Positions 18,101-27,605 of a stretch of DNA of 64,000 nt are shown here, piece after piece. How positions within the stretch are numbered: the stretch's first letter is position 1; every line of letters starts with the position of its first letter. A program made the translations under genes and the position numbers. This DNA comes from Nesterenkonia populi (GTDB lineage: Bacteria > Actinomycetota > Actinomycetes > Actinomycetales > Micrococcaceae). Location: NCBI RefSeq assembly GCF_007994735.1, contig NZ_VOIL01000001.1:1736001-1800000 (forward strand), given 5' to 3'. Below the pieces are notes generated by a model. It had not been told where the DNA came from, ran no database searches, and worked only from the letters and a program-made list of their open reading frames with translations.

Positions 18101-18129
18101 TTGACCCATACCCCCTATGGGTATATGTT
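18101..18129 (+). promoter_or_regulatory. Copper-responsive promoter with CsoR-type box
   Basis: A -35 TTGACC (18101-18106) and a -10 TATGTT (18124-18129) are separated by 17 bp. The spacer is filled by ATACCCCCTATGGGTAT (18108-18124), with perfect 6-bp arms ATACCC/GGGTAT, which matches the GC-tract-centred palindrome bound by CsoR repressors. It stands 40 bp before copZ, and a csoR gene closes the same cluster, so copper-released repression of the whole operon is a strong inference. Confidence 0.75.
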
Positions 18130-18168
18130 CGACATGTAAGTCGTACATGGTTGAAGGAGTTTCGAGTC

Positions 18169-18381
18169 ATGGCAGCAACAGCTGAATTTCAGGTGACCGG
18201 GATGAGCTGCGGACACTGCGAGCGCGCGGTCCGCACTGAGCTCTCCGAGATCGACGGAGTGACCAGCATCGAAGTCAGTGCCCGGACCGGTCGACTAGCG
18301 GTGACCGCCGAACAGTCTGTCGATGATGCTGCGGTGATCACCGCCGTCGATGAGGCTGGCTACACCGCCGTGAGGAGCTGA
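18169..18381 (+). CDS. copZ: CopZ-type copper chaperone (HMA domain)
   Basis: A 70-residue heavy-metal-associated domain protein with the metal site GMSCGHC (C14, C17). It is a complete ferredoxin-like HMA fold ending in AVDEAGYTAVRS. CopZ proteins carry Cu(I) in the cytoplasm and pass it to CopA and CsoR. The ATG at 18169 has AAGGAG 9 bp upstream. It is first gene of the copper operon, directly behind the CsoR-type promoter and 2 bp before the next gene. Confidence 0.92.
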   Translation: MAATAEFQVTGMSCGHCERAVRTELSEIDGVTSIEVSARTGRLAVTAEQSVDDAAVITAVDEAGYTAVRS

Positions 18382-18383
18382 GC

Positions 18384-19361
18384 ATGAAGGCCCCCGCGCG
18401 GCTGGGCCTGTACGGGCTGACTCTCCTGACCGTGTTTGCTGTGTCTGGTGTCACGGCGAACACAGTCATCGACGAAGACACCGTGCAGGCCTGGACGGAG
18501 GAGACACCAGATGATCACGACGGACAAGGAGACGGTGAGATGAGCAGCGGTGGCCAAGAGCGCCATGCGGCTGATTCGGCTCCTCCGGGTCTCGGCTTGA
18601 CCCATGACGGCTACCAGCTCACAGAGGTCAGCAGCCCGACGGAGATTGGCATTGAGGGTGAGCTGAGCTTTGCGGTGACCGGACCCGACGGAGAGCCGGT
18701 GACCAGTTATGAGCTCGATCACGAGAAAGAGATGCACCTGATTGTGGTGCGCTCCGACGGGCAGCACTTCCGGCACGTGCACCCTGAACGTGATGAATCG
18801 GGCACCTGGTCGACTCCCTGGGAATGGGATGCGGCAGGTACCTATCGGATCTTCGCCGACTTCTTGCCGGAACAGGCGGGGGAGGGTCTGACCCTTTCTG
18901 CGACGAGGGAGGTAGCCGGTGATTACGACCCGGCACCAGCTGATCAGCCAGTCACCGAGACGACGGTGGACGGATTCGACGTGGTCGTTGAAGGCGACCT
19001 GATCGCGGGCGAGGCAACGGAGCTGACGATGACCATCAGCCGCGACGGCATGCCAGTGGCCGAACTTGAGCCCTACCTCGGTGCATTTGGGCACCTGGTC
19101 GCCCTGCGCGATGGCGATCTGGCTTATCTGCACGTCCACCCCCACGACGATGTTCCGGCCAGCGACGAGACCGCCGGTCCGGAGATCGTGTTCGAGGCAG
19201 CTGCTCCGACGCCCGGTCGGTATCTGCTGTACCTGGACTTCCAGGTCAACGGTGAAGTCCATACCGCGTCGCTGGTCATGGACACGACCACCGACACCGG
19301 TGGTGGGGAGACAGAAGACCGGGATGGGCGCGATGAAGAAGGAGATGATCATGACCACTGA
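18384..19361 (+). CDS. Exported or membrane-anchored copper-island protein
   Basis: 325 residues with one N-terminal hydrophobic segment (about 8-27, [20 protein letters not shown]), a likely signal anchor; the remainder should be outside the cell. Two beta-rich halves each contain an H-x-H cluster ([10 protein letters not shown] at about 132; [12 protein letters not shown] at about 250). The tail is acidic and His-containing ([12 protein letters not shown]). These look like extracytoplasmic metal-binding sites. Similar proteins stand between copZ and copA in other actinobacterial copper clusters, but I know no assigned name. The stop overlaps the copA start by 11 bp, so translation is coupled. 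A role in periplasmic-side copper binding is inferred. Confidence 0.75.
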   Translation: MKAPARLGLYGLTLLTVFAVSGVTANTVIDEDTVQAWTEETPDDHDGQGDGEMSSGGQERHAADSAPPGLGLTHDGYQLTEVSSPTEIGIEGELSFAVTGPDGEPVTSYELDHEKEMHLIVVRSDGQHFRHVHPERDESGTWSTPWEWDAAGTYRIFADFLPEQAGEGLTLSATREVAGDYDPAPADQPVTETTVDGFDVVVEGDLIAGEATELTMTISRDGMPVAELEPYLGAFGHLVALRDGDLAYLHVHPHDDVPASDETAGPEIVFEAAAPTPGRYLLYLDFQVNGEVHTASLVMDTTTDTGGGETEDRDGRDEEGDDHDH

Positions 19362-22017
19362 GAGCACCCGCACCGAGGTCACTCTCACCGGCGTTGAGCT
19401 GAAGATCGGCGGGATGACGTGTGCCTCATGTGCGAACCGGATCGAGAAGAAGCTCAACAAACTCCACGGTGTCGACGCGAGCGTGAACTACGCCACCGAG
19501 AAGGCAAGCGTCACCGCCCCCGAGGGCTACGATCCGGAGTTGCTGATCGCGGAGGTCGAGAAGACCGGCTACACCGCTGAGCTGCCGTCTCCGGACAGGA
19601 ACACCTCCAGCGGCCCTGCTGGTGAGGGTGAGTCCTTCGAAGATGCCGAGCTCCGAATGCTCAAACAGCGCTTGATCGGCGCGGCCGTCCTCTCTGTGCC
19701 GGTGATCGCGATGGCGATGATCCCGGCTCTGCAGTTCGACTACTGGGGGTTTGCCTCCCTGGTGCTGGCGGCTCCGGTGGTGGTGTGGGCCGGGTGGCCG
19801 TTCCACAAGGCCGCCTGGGCGAATCTCAAGCACGGTGCAGCCACCATGGACACACTGATCTCAGTCGGCACCGTCTCTGCGCTGATCTGGTCGATCATCG
19901 CGCTGTTCTTCGGCACCGCCGGCCAACCGGGTGTGGTCCACCCCTTCGAGCTGACGATTTCACGTTCCGACGGGCTTGGGCATATCTATCTTGAGGTCGG
20001 CGCCGGAGTGATCACCTTCATCCTGCTGGGCCGCTACTTCGAGAAGCGCTCCAAACGCACTGCCGGAGCAGCCCTGCGCGCTCTGCTCGAGATGGGTGCG
20101 AAGGAAGTCACGATCCTCCGCAACGGCCCTCAGGGAGAGAAGACTGAGCACCGAGTCTCCACTGACGAGCTTTCCGCGGGCGACGAGTTCGTGGTCCGAC
20201 CCGGTGAGAAGATCGCCACCGATGGGGTGATCACCTCGGGGCGCTCTGCGATCGACGCCTCGATGCTCACTGGTGAGTCGGTCCCGGTCGAGGTTACCGT
20301 CGGTGACCCGGTGACGGGCGCCACGGTGAATGCCGGCGGCCGTCTGGTGGTCAAGGCCACCCGGGTCGGTTCGGACACCCAGTTGGCGCAGATGGCCAAA
20401 ATGGTCGAAGACGCCCAGTCCGGCAAGGCCGAGATTCAGCGCCTGGCCGACCGGGTCTCCTCGGTGTTCGTGCCTGTGGCCATCGCGGTCGCGGTTGCGG
20501 CCTTGGGCGCGTGGCTCATGGCCGGGTTCCCGGTCAGTGCCGCCTCCACCGCGACGGTTGCGGTGCTGATCATCGCCTGCCCCTGCGCACTCGGTCTGGC
20601 CACCCCCACTGCGCTGCTGGTCGGCACCGGACGCGGAGCCCAGATGGGCGTGCTCATCAAGGGTCCAGAGATCCTGGAATCGACCCGCAACGTCGACACC
20701 ATCGTGCTCGACAAGACCGGCACCGTCACCACCGGGAAAATGACCCTGACGGATGTCCTGACCGGTGAGGGCGTGAGCCGTGATGAGCTGCTTCGTCTGG
20801 CTGGTGGCCTGGAGGACTACTCTGAGCATCCCATTGCTCAGGCGATCGCCGCCGCGGCCGCCGCACAGGTCGGCGAACTGCCCACCCCGGAATCCTTCGA
20901 AAACGTCGAAGGCAAAGGTGTCCAGGGCGTGATTGAGGGGCACGCCGTGCTCGTTGGTCGTGAGACGCTGCTGGCCGACTGGTCGATGCGCCTGGACGAC
21001 AACCTCACAGCGGCAAAGGAGGCCGCTGAGCGCGAGGGCAGGACTGCGATCGCCGTCGGCTGGGACGGCAAGGCACGCGGTGTGCTGGTTGTCTCTGATC
21101 AGATCAAGCCCACCTCCGCTCAGGCCATCGCCCAGTTCAAGGAGCTGGGGCTGTCACCGGTGCTGCTGACCGGTGACAACCAGGCCGTTGCAGAGCAGGT
21201 CGCCGCAGAGGTCGGCATCGACCGGGTCATCGCCGAGGTGCTGCCCAAGGACAAGGTCGACGTCGTCACCCGACTCCAAGAGGAAGGCAAGGTCGTGGCG
21301 ATGGTCGGAGACGGTGTCAACGACGCGCCAGCACTGGCCCAGTCCGACCTGGGACTGGCGATGGGGACCGGCACCGACGTCGCCATCGAAGCTGCTGACA
21401 TCACCCTGGTCCGCGGCGATCTGCGGGCCGCCGCCGACGCGATCCGCCTGGCGCGCAAGACGCTGCGCACCATCAAGCAGAACCTGTTCTGGGCGTTCGG
21501 CTACAACACCACTGCGATCCCCATCGCAGCTTTCGGCCTCCTCAATCCGATGCTGGCTGGAGCTGCGATGGCATTCTCCAGCGTCAGTGTCGTCACGAAC
21601 AGCCTGCGGCTGCGCAGGTTCAAGGCCAAAGCCAACCAGCACATCACCCCAAACCCCTCGAGGACCGCGCCGACTTCTCAGCCAGTCAACGCCGACCCCT
21701 CGTCGTCAACACCACAGAAGAAAGGACTGCAGAAGATGACTGCGCACGACCACAAAACCGACAACCACCACGACCACAGCCATGGGGCTGCTTCTGGCGG
21801 CTGCAGCGGCCACGCACCCAAGACCGAGGACCTCGCTGCCGTGAACAGCGCAGACGTCACCGAGTGCCTAGTGATGGCCGGTACTCCCGTGATCAAATCC
21901 CAGGCAGAGGACGAAGGTCTCTACCGCGACTACAACGGCGAGCGTTACTGGTTCTGCTGCGCGGCCTGCGGCCCGCTCTTCGACGCCGATCCGGACCGCT
22001 ACATCATCGCCGCCTGA
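19351..22017 (+). CDS. copA: Cu(I)-exporting P1B-1 ATPase CopA with C-terminal YHS domain
   Basis: 888 residues. An N-terminal HMA domain has GMTCASC (C24, C27). Eight membrane helices carry the CPC metal site (410-412). The catalytic loop has DKTGT (phosphorylated D454), SEHP and GDGVND (653-658). The last helices carry FGYN and MAFSS typical of Cu(I) transport. After residue ~755 a linker leads to a His-rich stretch ([14 protein letters not shown]) and a YHS/TRASH-like metal-binding domain (C839, then C869, C870, C873). An in-frame ATG at 21736 with AAAGGA 9 bp upstream sits at the fusion joint, so a separate ~93-residue YHS protein may also be made. Start ATG 19351 has AAGGAG close upstream. 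Confidence 0.93.
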   Translation: MTTESTRTEVTLTGVELKIGGMTCASCANRIEKKLNKLHGVDASVNYATEKASVTAPEGYDPELLIAEVEKTGYTAELPSPDRNTSSGPAGEGESFEDAELRMLKQRLIGAAVLSVPVIAMAMIPALQFDYWGFASLVLAAPVVVWAGWPFHKAAWANLKHGAATMDTLISVGTVSALIWSIIALFFGTAGQPGVVHPFELTISRSDGLGHIYLEVGAGVITFILLGRYFEKRSKRTAGAALRALLEMGAKEVTILRNGPQGEKTEHRVSTDELSAGDEFVVRPGEKIATDGVITSGRSAIDASMLTGESVPVEVTVGDPVTGATVNAGGRLVVKATRVGSDTQLAQMAKMVEDAQSGKAEIQRLADRVSSVFVPVAIAVAVAALGAWLMAGFPVSAASTATVAVLIIACPCALGLATPTALLVGTGRGAQMGVLIKGPEILESTRNVDTIVLDKTGTVTTGKMTLTDVLTGEGVSRDELLRLAGGLEDYSEHPIAQAIAAAAAAQVGELPTPESFENVEGKGVQGVIEGHAVLVGRETLLADWSMRLDDNLTAAKEAAEREGRTAIAVGWDGKARGVLVVSDQIKPTSAQAIAQFKELGLSPVLLTGDNQAVAEQVAAEVGIDRVIAEVLPKDKVDVVTRLQEEGKVVAMVGDGVNDAPALAQSDLGLAMGTGTDVAIEAADITLVRGDLRAAADAIRLARKTLRTIKQNLFWAFGYNTTAIPIAAFGLLNPMLAGAAMAFSSVSVVTNSLRLRRFKAKANQHITPNPSRTAPTSQPVNADPSSSTPQKKGLQKMTAHDHKTDNHHDHSHGAASGGCSGHAPKTEDLAAVNSADVTECLVMAGTPVIKSQAEDEGLYRDYNGERYWFCCAACGPLFDADPDRYIIAA

Positions 22018-22100
22018 TCGGCAGGGAGCCGGATTCCCCCTTTACGAGAAGCGGGAAACAAACGAGGGCAGATCAAACGAACAGGAGCAACGAGACCGGT

Positions 22101-24290
22101 ATGAACGACGAACACAGTCACAGCGGTGGGCACACGATGCACAACGATCGGTCTGAGCATGCCGACCATCAGCATGATCACGCTGGGCGCCATGAGCACG
22201 GCGCCGCTGGGTCGCAGGGCCATCATGGTCATGCCATGCATCAGGAGGGGCACGCACAGCACGATCATTCCGGCCACGGCGGGCACGAGGGTCATGGTGA
22301 TCATGTGGGCCAGTTTCGGCGGCTGTTCTGGATCATGCTGGTGCTGGCGGTGCCGGTGGTGGGGTTCAACGAGATGTTCGCTCACCTGCTGGGCTACCCT
22401 CTTCCCGAGGCGGGGTGGGTCTGGTGGATCTCCCCGGTGCTGGGCACGGTCATCTACCTCTGGGGCGGGTGGCCCTTCCTCACCGGCGCGGCCTCCGAGA
22501 TTCGTTCCGGCAAGCCGGGGATGATGCTGCTGATCGGCCTGGCGATCACCGTGGCGTTCATCGCCTCCTGGGGCGCGAGCCTGCATCTGCTGGATCATGA
22601 GCTGAACTTCTGGTGGGAGCTGGCGCTGCTGGTGGTCATCATGCTGCTGGGCCACTGGATCGAGATGCGCTCCCTGGCCAAGACCTCCTCAGCACTGGAC
22701 TCGCTGGCCGCGCTGCTGCCGGACGAGGCAGAGAAGGTCACCGATCACGGCGTGGAGAAAGTCGCCCCGGCTGAGCTGCTGGTCGGTGATGTGGTGATCA
22801 TCCGGCCCGGGGCATCGGTGCCTGCTGATGCCCAGATCGTCGAGGGTTCGGCAAGCATGGATGAGTCCATGGTCACCGGTGAGTCCCAGCCGGTGCGCCG
22901 AGACCCCGGCGAGCAGGTCGTCGCTGGCACGGTGGCCACCGACTCCGGCATCCGGGCACAGATCACCGCCACCGGTGATGACACCGCCCTGGCCGGGATC
23001 CAACGCCTGGTCGCAGATGCCCAGGCCTCCTCCTCCCGGGCCCAGCGGATCGCAGACACCGCCGCGGGCTGGCTGTTCTGGTTCGCGCTGGGCGCCGCGC
23101 TGATCACCGCCGCGGCCTGGAGCCTGCTGGGCATGCCCGATGCCGCGGTAGTACGGACCATCACCGTCCTGGTCATCGCCTGTCCCCATGCCCTGGGCCT
23201 GGCGATCCCGCTGGTGGTCTCCATCGCCACCGAACGCGCCGCCCGCGGCGGAGTGCTGATCAAAGACCGGCTGGCACTGGAATCGATGCGCACCGTGGAC
23301 GCGGTCCTCTTCGATAAGACCGGCACCCTGACCAAGGGCGAGCCCACCGTCACCGGCGTTGAGCCCGCCCAGGGCCACACCGAGGACCAGATCCTGGCGT
23401 GGGCGGCCGCCGCCGAGTCCGACAGCGAACACCCCCTGGCCCGAGCCATCCTCGGCGCCGCCAGCACCCAAGCCCTGTCGATTCCGCAAGCACGAGACTT
23501 CTCCTCCTCCCCAGCGGTCGGGGTCAAGGCCACCATCAACGACGGTGAATACGACATTGTCGTTGAGGTCGGCGGCCCCTACCTGCTGGAACAGCACAAG
23601 ACCGAGGAGCTGCCCATCGCCGATCAGTGGAAGGACGAGGGCGCGATCATCCTCCACGTCCTAGCCGACGGTGAGGTCATCGGGGCACTGCGCCTAGCCG
23701 ATGAGATCCGGACTGAGTCCAAAGCCACCGTCGAAGCCCTGCACACCAACGGTGTCCAGGTGGTCATGATCACCGGAGACGCCCAAGCCATCGCCGACAC
23801 CGTCGCCTCAGAGCTGGGCATCGACCGGGTCTTCGCCGGAGTCCGCCCAGAGGACAAAGCCGCCAAAGTCCACCAGCTCCAAACTGAGGGACAGAAGACC
23901 GCGATGGTCGGCGACGGCGTCAACGACGCCCCCGCCCTGGCCCAAGCCGATGTCGGCATCGCCATCGGAGCAGGAACCGATGTAGCCATCAGCTCAGCAG
24001 GAGTCATCCTCGCCAGCTCCGACCCACGCTCAGTACTATCAATCTTCGAACTCTCCCAAGCCAGCTACCAGAAGATGAAGCAGAACCTCTGGTGGGCCGC
24101 CGGATACAACCTCGCCGCAGTCCCCCTGGCCGCAGGCATCCTGGCACCCATCGGATTCGTACTGCCCATGAGCATCGGCGCAATCCTCATGTCAGCCTCC
24201 ACCATCGTCGTCGCACTCAACGCCCAACTGCTCCGACGACTCGACCTCACCCCGGAAGCAAGCACTGCCAAAATCCTCGGCCGCTCCTGA
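22101..24290 (+). CDS. copB: CopB-type P1B-3 copper ATPase
   Basis: 729 residues. The first ~70 are very His-rich (for example HADHQHDHAGRHEHG), replacing an HMA domain as metal-binding N-terminus. The transmembrane metal site is CPH (361-363), diagnostic of the CopB/P1B-3 group, which transports Cu(II) or Cu(I). Catalytic motifs are complete: TGES, DKTGT (D405), SEHP and GDGVND. The ATG at 22101 has AGGAG 13 bp upstream, slightly long; a second ATG at 22137 is possible. It follows copA by 83 bp and precedes csoR by 36 bp in one operon. Confidence 0.9.
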   Translation: MNDEHSHSGGHTMHNDRSEHADHQHDHAGRHEHGAAGSQGHHGHAMHQEGHAQHDHSGHGGHEGHGDHVGQFRRLFWIMLVLAVPVVGFNEMFAHLLGYPLPEAGWVWWISPVLGTVIYLWGGWPFLTGAASEIRSGKPGMMLLIGLAITVAFIASWGASLHLLDHELNFWWELALLVVIMLLGHWIEMRSLAKTSSALDSLAALLPDEAEKVTDHGVEKVAPAELLVGDVVIIRPGASVPADAQIVEGSASMDESMVTGESQPVRRDPGEQVVAGTVATDSGIRAQITATGDDTALAGIQRLVADAQASSSRAQRIADTAAGWLFWFALGAALITAAAWSLLGMPDAAVVRTITVLVIACPHALGLAIPLVVSIATERAARGGVLIKDRLALESMRTVDAVLFDKTGTLTKGEPTVTGVEPAQGHTEDQILAWAAAAESDSEHPLARAILGAASTQALSIPQARDFSSSPAVGVKATINDGEYDIVVEVGGPYLLEQHKTEELPIADQWKDEGAIILHVLADGEVIGALRLADEIRTESKATVEALHTNGVQVVMITGDAQAIADTVASELGIDRVFAGVRPEDKAAKVHQLQTEGQKTAMVGDGVNDAPALAQADVGIAIGAGTDVAISSAGVILASSDPRSVLSIFELSQASYQKMKQNLWWAAGYNLAAVPLAAGILAPIGFVLPMSIGAILMSASTIVVALNAQLLRRLDLTPEASTAKILGRS

Positions 24291-24326
24291 AACGGCCTGG
24301 GCCATACGAATCAGAAAGGAACGACG

Positions 24327-24644
24327 ATGACCACGCAGGGCCCCGACCCGTCGATTTCAGCAACCCATGGCTACATCAGTGACAAGGATCGCTACCTTGC
24401 ACGCCTCAAGCGCATTGAAGGCCAGGCCCGCGGCATCCACCGCATGATCGACGAAGACACCTACTGCATCGACATACTGACCCAGATCAGCGCGATCACC
24501 TCTGCCCTGAACAACGTGGCCTTGGGCCTGCTGGATGACCACCTCAGCCACTGTGTCACCGGCGCCGTCCAAGACGGTGGGGCTGAGGCGGAGGCGAAGA
24601 TCAAAGAGGCCTCCGACGCTATCGCCCGCTTGGTGAAGTCCTAG
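24327..24644 (+). CDS. csoR: CsoR copper-sensing repressor
   Basis: 105 residues of the all-helical CsoR/RcnR family. The Cu(I) ligands C47, H72 and C76 have the spacing of the Mycobacterium tuberculosis protein (25 and 4 residues), which assigns copper rather than nickel or formaldehyde sensing. The N-terminus RYLARLKRIEGQARGIHRMI is the family's first helix. GAAAGGA lies 7 bp before the ATG. It closes the copper operon, and the CsoR-type box upstream of copZ at 18108-18124 is its likely target. Confidence 0.93.
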   Translation: MTTQGPDPSISATHGYISDKDRYLARLKRIEGQARGIHRMIDEDTYCIDILTQISAITSALNNVALGLLDDHLSHCVTGAVQDGGAEAEAKIKEASDAIARLVKS

Positions 24645-24718
24645 CTGCAGGAACGCCCAGGTCGAATCTGCAAGTTAGGTCGTGGTCAGGCAGCGTTATC
24701 CGCTGACGCCGAGGGTTC

Positions 24719-24883
24719 GTGGAAATCCGTCCATCGGAGGAAGTAGAGTTCTACCGCGTGAAACCGAACCACTCCGCCGGACATGACCTGCTCCTCTCCG
24801 TGAGTGGCACGCAGAAGGCACGGGGAGGCCGTGATCCGGCAGGCCGTGCACACTTCTCCACTGCACTCGCTTCTGCATCATGA
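24719..24883 (+). CDS. Possible 54-residue protein upstream of the lipoate-ligase-like gene
   Basis: The frame starts with GTG (24719) after GAGGG, reads MEIRPSEEVEFYRVKPNHSA and SGTQKARGGRDPAGRAHFST, and ends with a TGA that overlaps the next gene's ATG by 4 bp. This coupling supports translation. A related but start-less copy lies at 17036-17203 on the other side of the copper island. There is no known domain, signal peptide or membrane helix. It might be only a conserved leader. Confidence 0.4.
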   Translation: MEIRPSEEVEFYRVKPNHSAGHDLLLSVSGTQKARGGRDPAGRAHFSTALASAS

Positions 24884-25641
24884 GCGCGCCCACCTCCAGC
24901 CGGGCTGCCCGGCGCCGGGCCCCTGCCGCCCCGCAGCTTCAGCTGATCCGCCAGACAGAGACGCTCGGCGCGGACGCTGATCTGCAGCGTGCCCTGGACC
25001 TGCTCCACAGCACCAGGGACGAGGGCGCGGGCCCGATGCTGCGGATCTACCGGCCCCAGCCCACCGTCGCCTTCGGCCAGCGGGATGCGAAGCTCCCCGG
25101 CTTCGACGAGGCTGCCCGACGCTGCCGCGCCCTGGGGTTCGAGCCGCTGGTTCGTCGAGCCGGGGGACGAGCCGCCGCATACGGCCCCGGCTCGCTGGTG
25201 GTCGACCACATTGAACCGGACAGCGACCCCATCCGGGAGTCCCAGGACCGGTTCGCCGCCTTCGGGGAGCTCTTCGCCGATGCCCTGCAGTCGGCAGGCC
25301 TGGACGCAGTGATGGCCCCACTGCCGGCGGAGTACTGCTACGGGGAGCATTCGGTCCACGGCATCCACCCTGAGGAGGCGGACGTGCGCATCAAACTGGT
25401 GGGCACCGCCCAACGGCAGGTTGCCAGCGGCTGGCTGTTCTCCACCTCCATCGTCGTGGAGGACGGCCCAGCGATCCGACGGGTGCTTGCCGAGGTCTAC
25501 GACGCCCTGGGCCTGGAATGGGACCCGCTGACGGCGGGCTCAGCGGACGAGCTGAACCCGGAGCTGACAGTCCACGGCGTCGAGCAGGCGATCCTGGAGA
25601 CCTACGGCACCTACTGGGACTTCCTCGAGCCCACCGGCTAG
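24880..25641 (+). CDS. Biotin/lipoate A/B protein ligase-family protein
   Basis: 253 residues of the LplA-like fold: a substrate-loop region FGQRDAKLPGFDEAARRCR, then LVRRAGGRAAAYGPGSLVVD (the R-x-x-G-G-x-x-x-x-x-G-x-L pattern of lipoate ligases), then KLVGTAQRQVASGWLFSTSI with the conserved lysine. Members attach lipoyl or octanoyl groups to carrier proteins, or transfer between them. Which activity applies cannot be decided from sequence. The ATG at 24880 overlaps a small upstream ORF. It is followed by a bidirectional terminator. Confidence 0.85.
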   Translation: MSAPTSSRAARRRAPAAPQLQLIRQTETLGADADLQRALDLLHSTRDEGAGPMLRIYRPQPTVAFGQRDAKLPGFDEAARRCRALGFEPLVRRAGGRAAAYGPGSLVVDHIEPDSDPIRESQDRFAAFGELFADALQSAGLDAVMAPLPAEYCYGEHSVHGIHPEEADVRIKLVGTAQRQVASGWLFSTSIVVEDGPAIRRVLAEVYDALGLEWDPLTAGSADELNPELTVHGVEQAILETYGTYWDFLEPTG

Positions 25642-25657
25642 GGCCCCTGGAAAACAG

Positions 25658-25690
25658 TCGAGCCCGGCCCCCTCAGGGCGCCGGGCTCGA
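25658..25690. terminator. Bidirectional terminator hairpin
   Basis: TCGAGCCCGGC (25658-25668) pairs perfectly with GCCGGGCTCGA (25680-25690) across an 11-base loop. It lies between two convergent genes, where a shared terminator is expected. It has an A-run (AAAA at 25651-25654) on its left that gives U residues for the minus-strand transcript. Confidence 0.8.
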
Positions 25691-25712
25691 GCACTATTCA
25701 GCCGTGGAACGC

Positions 25713-26348
25713 TCAGGCGTTCGCAGCGGCCTCCTCCACGTTGGGCTTCTCAGCGCCGATGGTGGTGGAGGGGCCGTGGCCGGTGTTGACCCTGGTCTCC
25801 TCCGGCAGCTCGAACAGGCGGGTCCTGATGGACTCCACGATGGTCTCGAAGCTGCTGTAGGAGCGGCCGGTCGCACCGGGGCCGCCGCTGAACAGGGTGT
25901 CGCCGGAGAACACCACTGGTCCGCCGTCGAGCTCCTCAGCGTAGTAGCAGGTGGAGCCGGGGGAGTGGCCCGGCGTGTGGATCGCAGTGAGGGTCACTCC
26001 GCCGATGGTGAAGGTGTCACCGTCGGCGACCTTCACCTCCGGCTCAGTCTCGGAATGGACCTGCTCCCACAGGACCTTGTCGTCCCAGTTCAGGTGGATC
26101 TGACCGCCGATGCGGGACTGGACGTCCTTGACCTGGCGGACGTGGTCGTCGTGGGCGTGGGTCAGCAGGATCGCTGCCACCTTCCGGCCGGCGACCTGCT
26201 TCTCCACGTCCTCGGCATCATGGGCGGGGTCGATGACGATGACCTCGTCCTCGGTGCCGATAATCCACACGTTGTTGTCGACGTTGTGGGTCTCGCCGTC
26301 CAGGGAGAAGGTCCCGGAGGTCTCCAGATGCTCAATGCGCGCGCTCAT
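25713..26348 (-). CDS. MBL-fold hydrolase of the mycothiol formaldehyde pathway
   Basis: A 211-residue metallo-beta-lactamase-fold protein. Metal ligands are visible in THAHDDHV (about 65-72), HTPGHSPGS (about 125-133), SGDTLF and the late histidine in NTGHG. It sits 51 bp downstream of the S-hydroxymethyl-mycothiol dehydrogenase gene on the same strand. Paired proteins of this kind are thought to hydrolyse the thioester made by that enzyme, a glyoxalase II-like step; the exact substrate is inferred from context. GAGAGGAC precedes the ATG. Confidence 0.88.
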   Translation of the reverse strand: MSARIEHLETSGTFSLDGETHNVDNNVWIIGTEDEVIVIDPAHDAEDVEKQVAGRKVAAILLTHAHDDHVRQVKDVQSRIGGQIHLNWDDKVLWEQVHSETEPEVKVADGDTFTIGGVTLTAIHTPGHSPGSTCYYAEELDGGPVVFSGDTLFSGGPGATGRSYSSFETIVESIRTRLFELPEETRVNTGHGPSTTIGAEKPNVEEAAANA

Positions 26349-26399
26349 GGGGTCTGTCCTCTCGTATCAGTGTCGGTGCTGCATCTGTCTCGGTCGTCC

Positions 26400-27494
26400 T
26401 CAGGCAATCTCGACAACGGAGCGCAGCACTTCGCCGCGGTTCATGGTGTCGAATGCTGCCTGCACGTCCTCGAGCCTGATCCGCTCGGTGACGAAGGCGT
26501 CGAGGTCCAGCTTGCCCTGCTGGTAGAGGTCCACCAGCATCGGGAAATCCCGTGAGGGCAGGCAGTCGCCGTACCAGGAGGACTTCAGGGAGCCTCCGCG
26601 GCTGAAGAAGTCCTGCAGGGGCATCTCAATCGTCAAGGACGGGTCAGGAACGCCGACGAGCACCACGCGGCCGGCCAGGTCGCGGGCGTAGAAGGCCTGC
26701 TTGTAGGTGGCGGGGATGCCCACGGCGTCGATGACGACGTCGGCGCCGAAGCCGCCGGTGAGCTCACGGATGGCCTCCACGGCGTCGGACTCCTGGGAGC
26801 TGACGGTGTGGGTGGCGCCGAGCTCCTGTGCCTTCTCCAGCTTCCGGGGGTCGAGGTCCACGGCAATGATGGTCGTGGCACCGGCAAGCTTCGCACCTGC
26901 GATGGCAGCAGTGCCGACACCGCCGACGCCGATGACGGCCACGGACTCGCCGCGCTTGACCTCGCCGGTGTTGATGGCCGCGCCGATGCCTGCCATCACG
27001 CCGCATCCGAGCAGGCCCACAGCAGCGTTGGAGGAGTCCTCGACGTCGTCGATGACGGTGCACTGCCCGGCGGCCACCAGAGTCTTCTCGGCGAAGGCGC
27101 CGATGCCCAGGGCGGCCTCCAGCTCGGTGCCGTCCTCCAGGGTCATCCTCTGCTCGGCGTTATGGGTGTCGAAGCAGTACTTCAGCTCACCCTTCCTGCA
27201 GGCCCGGCACTCGCCGCAGACGGCGCGCCAGTTCAGGATGACCTTGTCGCCGACCTTCACGCTGGTCACGCCCTCTCCGATCTCGGAGACGCGCGCGGTG
27301 GCCTCGTGGCCCAGCAGGTACGGGAAGTTGTCCCCCACCTCGCCCTGCTGGAAGTGCTGGTCGGTCTGGCAGACGCCGCAGGTCAGGACGTCGACGACCA
27401 CTTCGCCGGGGCCAGGATCGGGGATCACGATCCTCTCCACTGTGGCGGGGGCATTCTTCGTGAGGGCGACGATCGCGCTGACGGTCTGAGGCAC
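26400..27494 (-). CDS. mscR: S-(hydroxymethyl)mycothiol dehydrogenase
   Basis: 364 residues, a zinc-dependent medium-chain alcohol dehydrogenase. The catalytic zinc site is in [11 protein letters not shown] and GHEATARV. The structural zinc cysteines are in [15 protein letters not shown], and the NAD site is [18 protein letters not shown]. The ADCG-like substrate segment and the neighbouring MBL hydrolase match the mycothiol-dependent formaldehyde dehydrogenases of actinobacteria, which oxidise S-hydroxymethyl-mycothiol. I chose GTG 27494, with GGAG 6 bp upstream, over a longer frame to 27539. mshA for mycothiol synthesis is found further on at 45.2 kb. Confidence 0.9.
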   Translation of the reverse strand: MPQTVSAIVALTKNAPATVERIVIPDPGPGEVVVDVLTCGVCQTDQHFQQGEVGDNFPYLLGHEATARVSEIGEGVTSVKVGDKVILNWRAVCGECRACRKGELKYCFDTHNAEQRMTLEDGTELEAALGIGAFAEKTLVAAGQCTVIDDVEDSSNAAVGLLGCGVMAGIGAAINTGEVKRGESVAVIGVGGVGTAAIAGAKLAGATTIIAVDLDPRKLEKAQELGATHTVSSQESDAVEAIRELTGGFGADVVIDAVGIPATYKQAFYARDLAGRVVLVGVPDPSLTIEMPLQDFFSRGGSLKSSWYGDCLPSRDFPMLVDLYQQGKLDLDAFVTERIRLEDVQAAFDTMNRGEVLRSVVEIA

Positions 27495-27605
27495 GGTGAT
27501 CTCCTGAGGCTCGGGGCCGGAACACGGCCATTCAACCATCCTGCGCGGGTCCGGTTCGACCGCTCAGCCGTACGAGGCACTCACCGGGGCTGGCGACGTC
27601 GAGCC

